Part shown: positions 63,093 to 64,000 of the stretch, in pieces
Layout of the letters: each line of letters starts with the position of its first letter
How positions within the stretch are numbered: the first letter of the stretch is position 1
Source of the DNA: Mycobacterium sp. 1164966.3
Lineage (GTDB): Bacteria > Actinomycetota > Actinomycetes > Mycobacteriales > Mycobacteriaceae
NCBI RefSeq assembly: GCF_001665395.1
Contig: NZ_LZSG01000040.1
Location: 62,001 to 126,000, forward strand
DNA length: 64,000 nucleotides
Direction: 5' to 3'
Translations under genes and position numbers: made by a program
The notes under the pieces: model-generated
Told to the model about the DNA's origin: nothing
Databases searched by the model: none
What the model saw: only the letters and a program-made list of their open reading frames with translations

Positions 63093-63925
63093 CGGGCCGG
63101 GTCGAGGGCAAGGTTGCGTTCATCAGCGGGGCCGCCCGCGGGCAGGGCCGCAGCCACGCGGTGCGGTTGGCCCAGGAGGGCGCCGACATCATCGCCGTTG
63201 ACATCTGCGCGCCAATCGAGAACATGGCATACCCGCCGTCGACGCCGGCCGACCTGGCCGAGACGGCCGACTTGGTCAAGGCCCAGGACCGCCGCATCGT
63301 GACCGCTCAAGTCGATGTGCGTGACTACGACGCCCTCAAGGCCGCGGTGGACGGCGGTGTGGAGCAGCTCGGCCGGCTCGACATCATCGTCGCCAATGCG
63401 GGAATCGGCACGATCGGCAAGAAACTGCACAAGATTCCCGAAAACATCTGGCAGGACATGATCGATGTGAACCTCTCCGGCGTGTGGAAGACGGTAAAAG
63501 CCGGTGTGCCGCACCTGATCGCCGGGGGACGAGGCGGCTCCATTGTGCTCACCGGATCTGTCGGATCACACAAGGCCCTCGCCTACACCGGTCACTACAT
63601 CGCAGCCAAACACGGTGTGATGGGGTTGATGCGCTCTTTCGCAGTTGAGCTGGGCCAGCACAGCATTCGGGTCAACTCCGTTCACCCCAGCCAGGTGAAC
63701 ACGCCGATGACCATGAACGACTTGACGTTTCGGCTGTTCCGCCCGGATCTGGAAAACCCGGGGTCGGAGGACTTCGCCCCGTTCTCGCAGATGACGCACA
63801 CGCTGCCGGTGCCCTGGGTAGAACCCATCGACATCAGCAACGCCGTCTTGTTCCTCGCCTCCGACGAATCCCGCTATATCACCGGCGTTTCGCTGCCCGT
63901 CGACGCGGGCGCCTTACTCAAATAG
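63089..63925 (+). CDS. mycofactocin-type SDR family oxidoreductase
   Basis: A 278-residue SDR. The cofactor motif GAARGQGRSHAVRLAQEGADIIAVDICAPI is the form seen in mycofactocin-dependent SDRs (TIGR03971), with a long insertion before LAETADLVKAQDRRIVTAQVDVRDY. The NAG motif (IIVANAGIG), catalytic Ser in TGSVGS and Tyr-Lys in YTGHYIAAKH are present. Mycofactocin-coupled SDRs oxidise alcohols while keeping the nicotinamide bound. The gene probably processes the alcohol made by the P450. Confidence 0.88.
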   Translation: MTGRVEGKVAFISGAARGQGRSHAVRLAQEGADIIAVDICAPIENMAYPPSTPADLAETADLVKAQDRRIVTAQVDVRDYDALKAAVDGGVEQLGRLDIIVANAGIGTIGKKLHKIPENIWQDMIDVNLSGVWKTVKAGVPHLIAGGRGGSIVLTGSVGSHKALAYTGHYIAAKHGVMGLMRSFAVELGQHSIRVNSVHPSQVNTPMTMNDLTFRLFRPDLENPGSEDFAPFSQMTHTLPVPWVEPIDISNAVLFLASDESRYITGVSLPVDAGALLK

Positions 63926-63935
63926 GAGAAAACAC

Positions 63936-64000
63936 ATGCCCGAATACGACTACGAAGAGATGAAGAAGGAAGCCGAGCAGTACATCAAGTTCGAGAAGGA
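63936..64000 (+). CDS. start of a further gene, cut by the window edge
   Basis: An ATG at 63936 with AGGAG ten bases upstream begins MPEYDYEEMKKEAEQYIKFE, which runs off the window. The short acidic, charged start is seen in some mycobacterial enoyl-CoA hydratases, but the visible 21 codons do not allow a family call. It probably belongs to the P450/SDR operon. Confidence 0.55.
   Translation, partial: MPEYDYEEMKKEAEQYIKFEK

Overview
The window reads as about 64 kb of chromosome from a mycobacterium, most likely a non-tuberculous species. The GC content is high, GTG and TTG starts are common, and genes are packed with ATGA or GTGA overlaps. The gene families are those of a Mycobacterium: an MmpS/MmpL pair, many FadE/FadD enzymes, KshA, a DesA3-type desaturase with its reductase, a mycofactocin-type SDR, a cutinase and two PknB-type membrane kinases. 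I saw no insertion sequence, prophage, CRISPR array, rRNA or tRNA gene.

Layout. Positions 1-6300 hold a membrane Rieske protein and hemerythrin, an NDH-2-like flavoprotein, small enzymes, a PadR regulator and a PaaI-type thioesterase that looks frameshifted. Positions 6281-9538 hold a KstD-like dehydrogenase divergent from a KshA oxygenase and its small Cys-rich partner. Positions 9565-15128 are a minus-strand operon: enoyl-CoA hydratase, paired acyl-CoA dehydrogenases, NTF2-fold protein, HSL-type esterase and a possible iron oxygenase. Positions 15253-20692 hold a Baeyer-Villiger-type monooxygenase, an SDR, two small ferredoxin-fold proteins and a kinase. Positions 20705-32413 hold IclR and TetR regulators with clear palindromic operators, HsaC-, HsaA- and HsaD-like enzymes, a ferredoxin, a second Baeyer-Villiger enzyme, MmpL/MmpS and a TetR regulator flanked by two matching TGCA arrays. 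Positions 32438-36770 are minus-strand hydrolases, an M48 protease, an SDR, a cutinase and a NYN/LOTUS protein.

Positions 36885-46006 are a plus-strand beta-oxidation-type operon: two FadE, a TTG-started MaoC-type dehydratase, an 18-codon microORF, a second MaoC protein, a thiolase-like Ltp aldolase with DUF35 partner, an esterase, a third Baeyer-Villiger homologue and FadD17. Positions 46255-48770 are a reductase plus DesA3-type desaturase operon, probably leaderless. Positions 48784-64000 hold a DMT-type membrane protein, an acyl-CoA ligase / class II aldolase / amidohydrolase operon, a kinase fused to a siderophore-binding-type domain, an arylsulfatase, a flavin monooxygenase, sugar-type oxidoreductase and isomerase genes, a lipoprotein, a TetR regulator, a P450, a mycofactocin-type SDR and the start of one more gene.

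Taken together, KstD, KshA, HsaA, HsaC and HsaD homologues cover steroid A/B-ring opening. The FadE pairs, MaoC, Ltp/DUF35 and FadD17 match the logic of steroid side-chain degradation. Three Baeyer-Villiger-type flavoenzymes, an uncommon addition, suggest ketone-to-ester (D-ring or side-chain) chemistry followed by the many esterases. The substrate is inferred, not shown.
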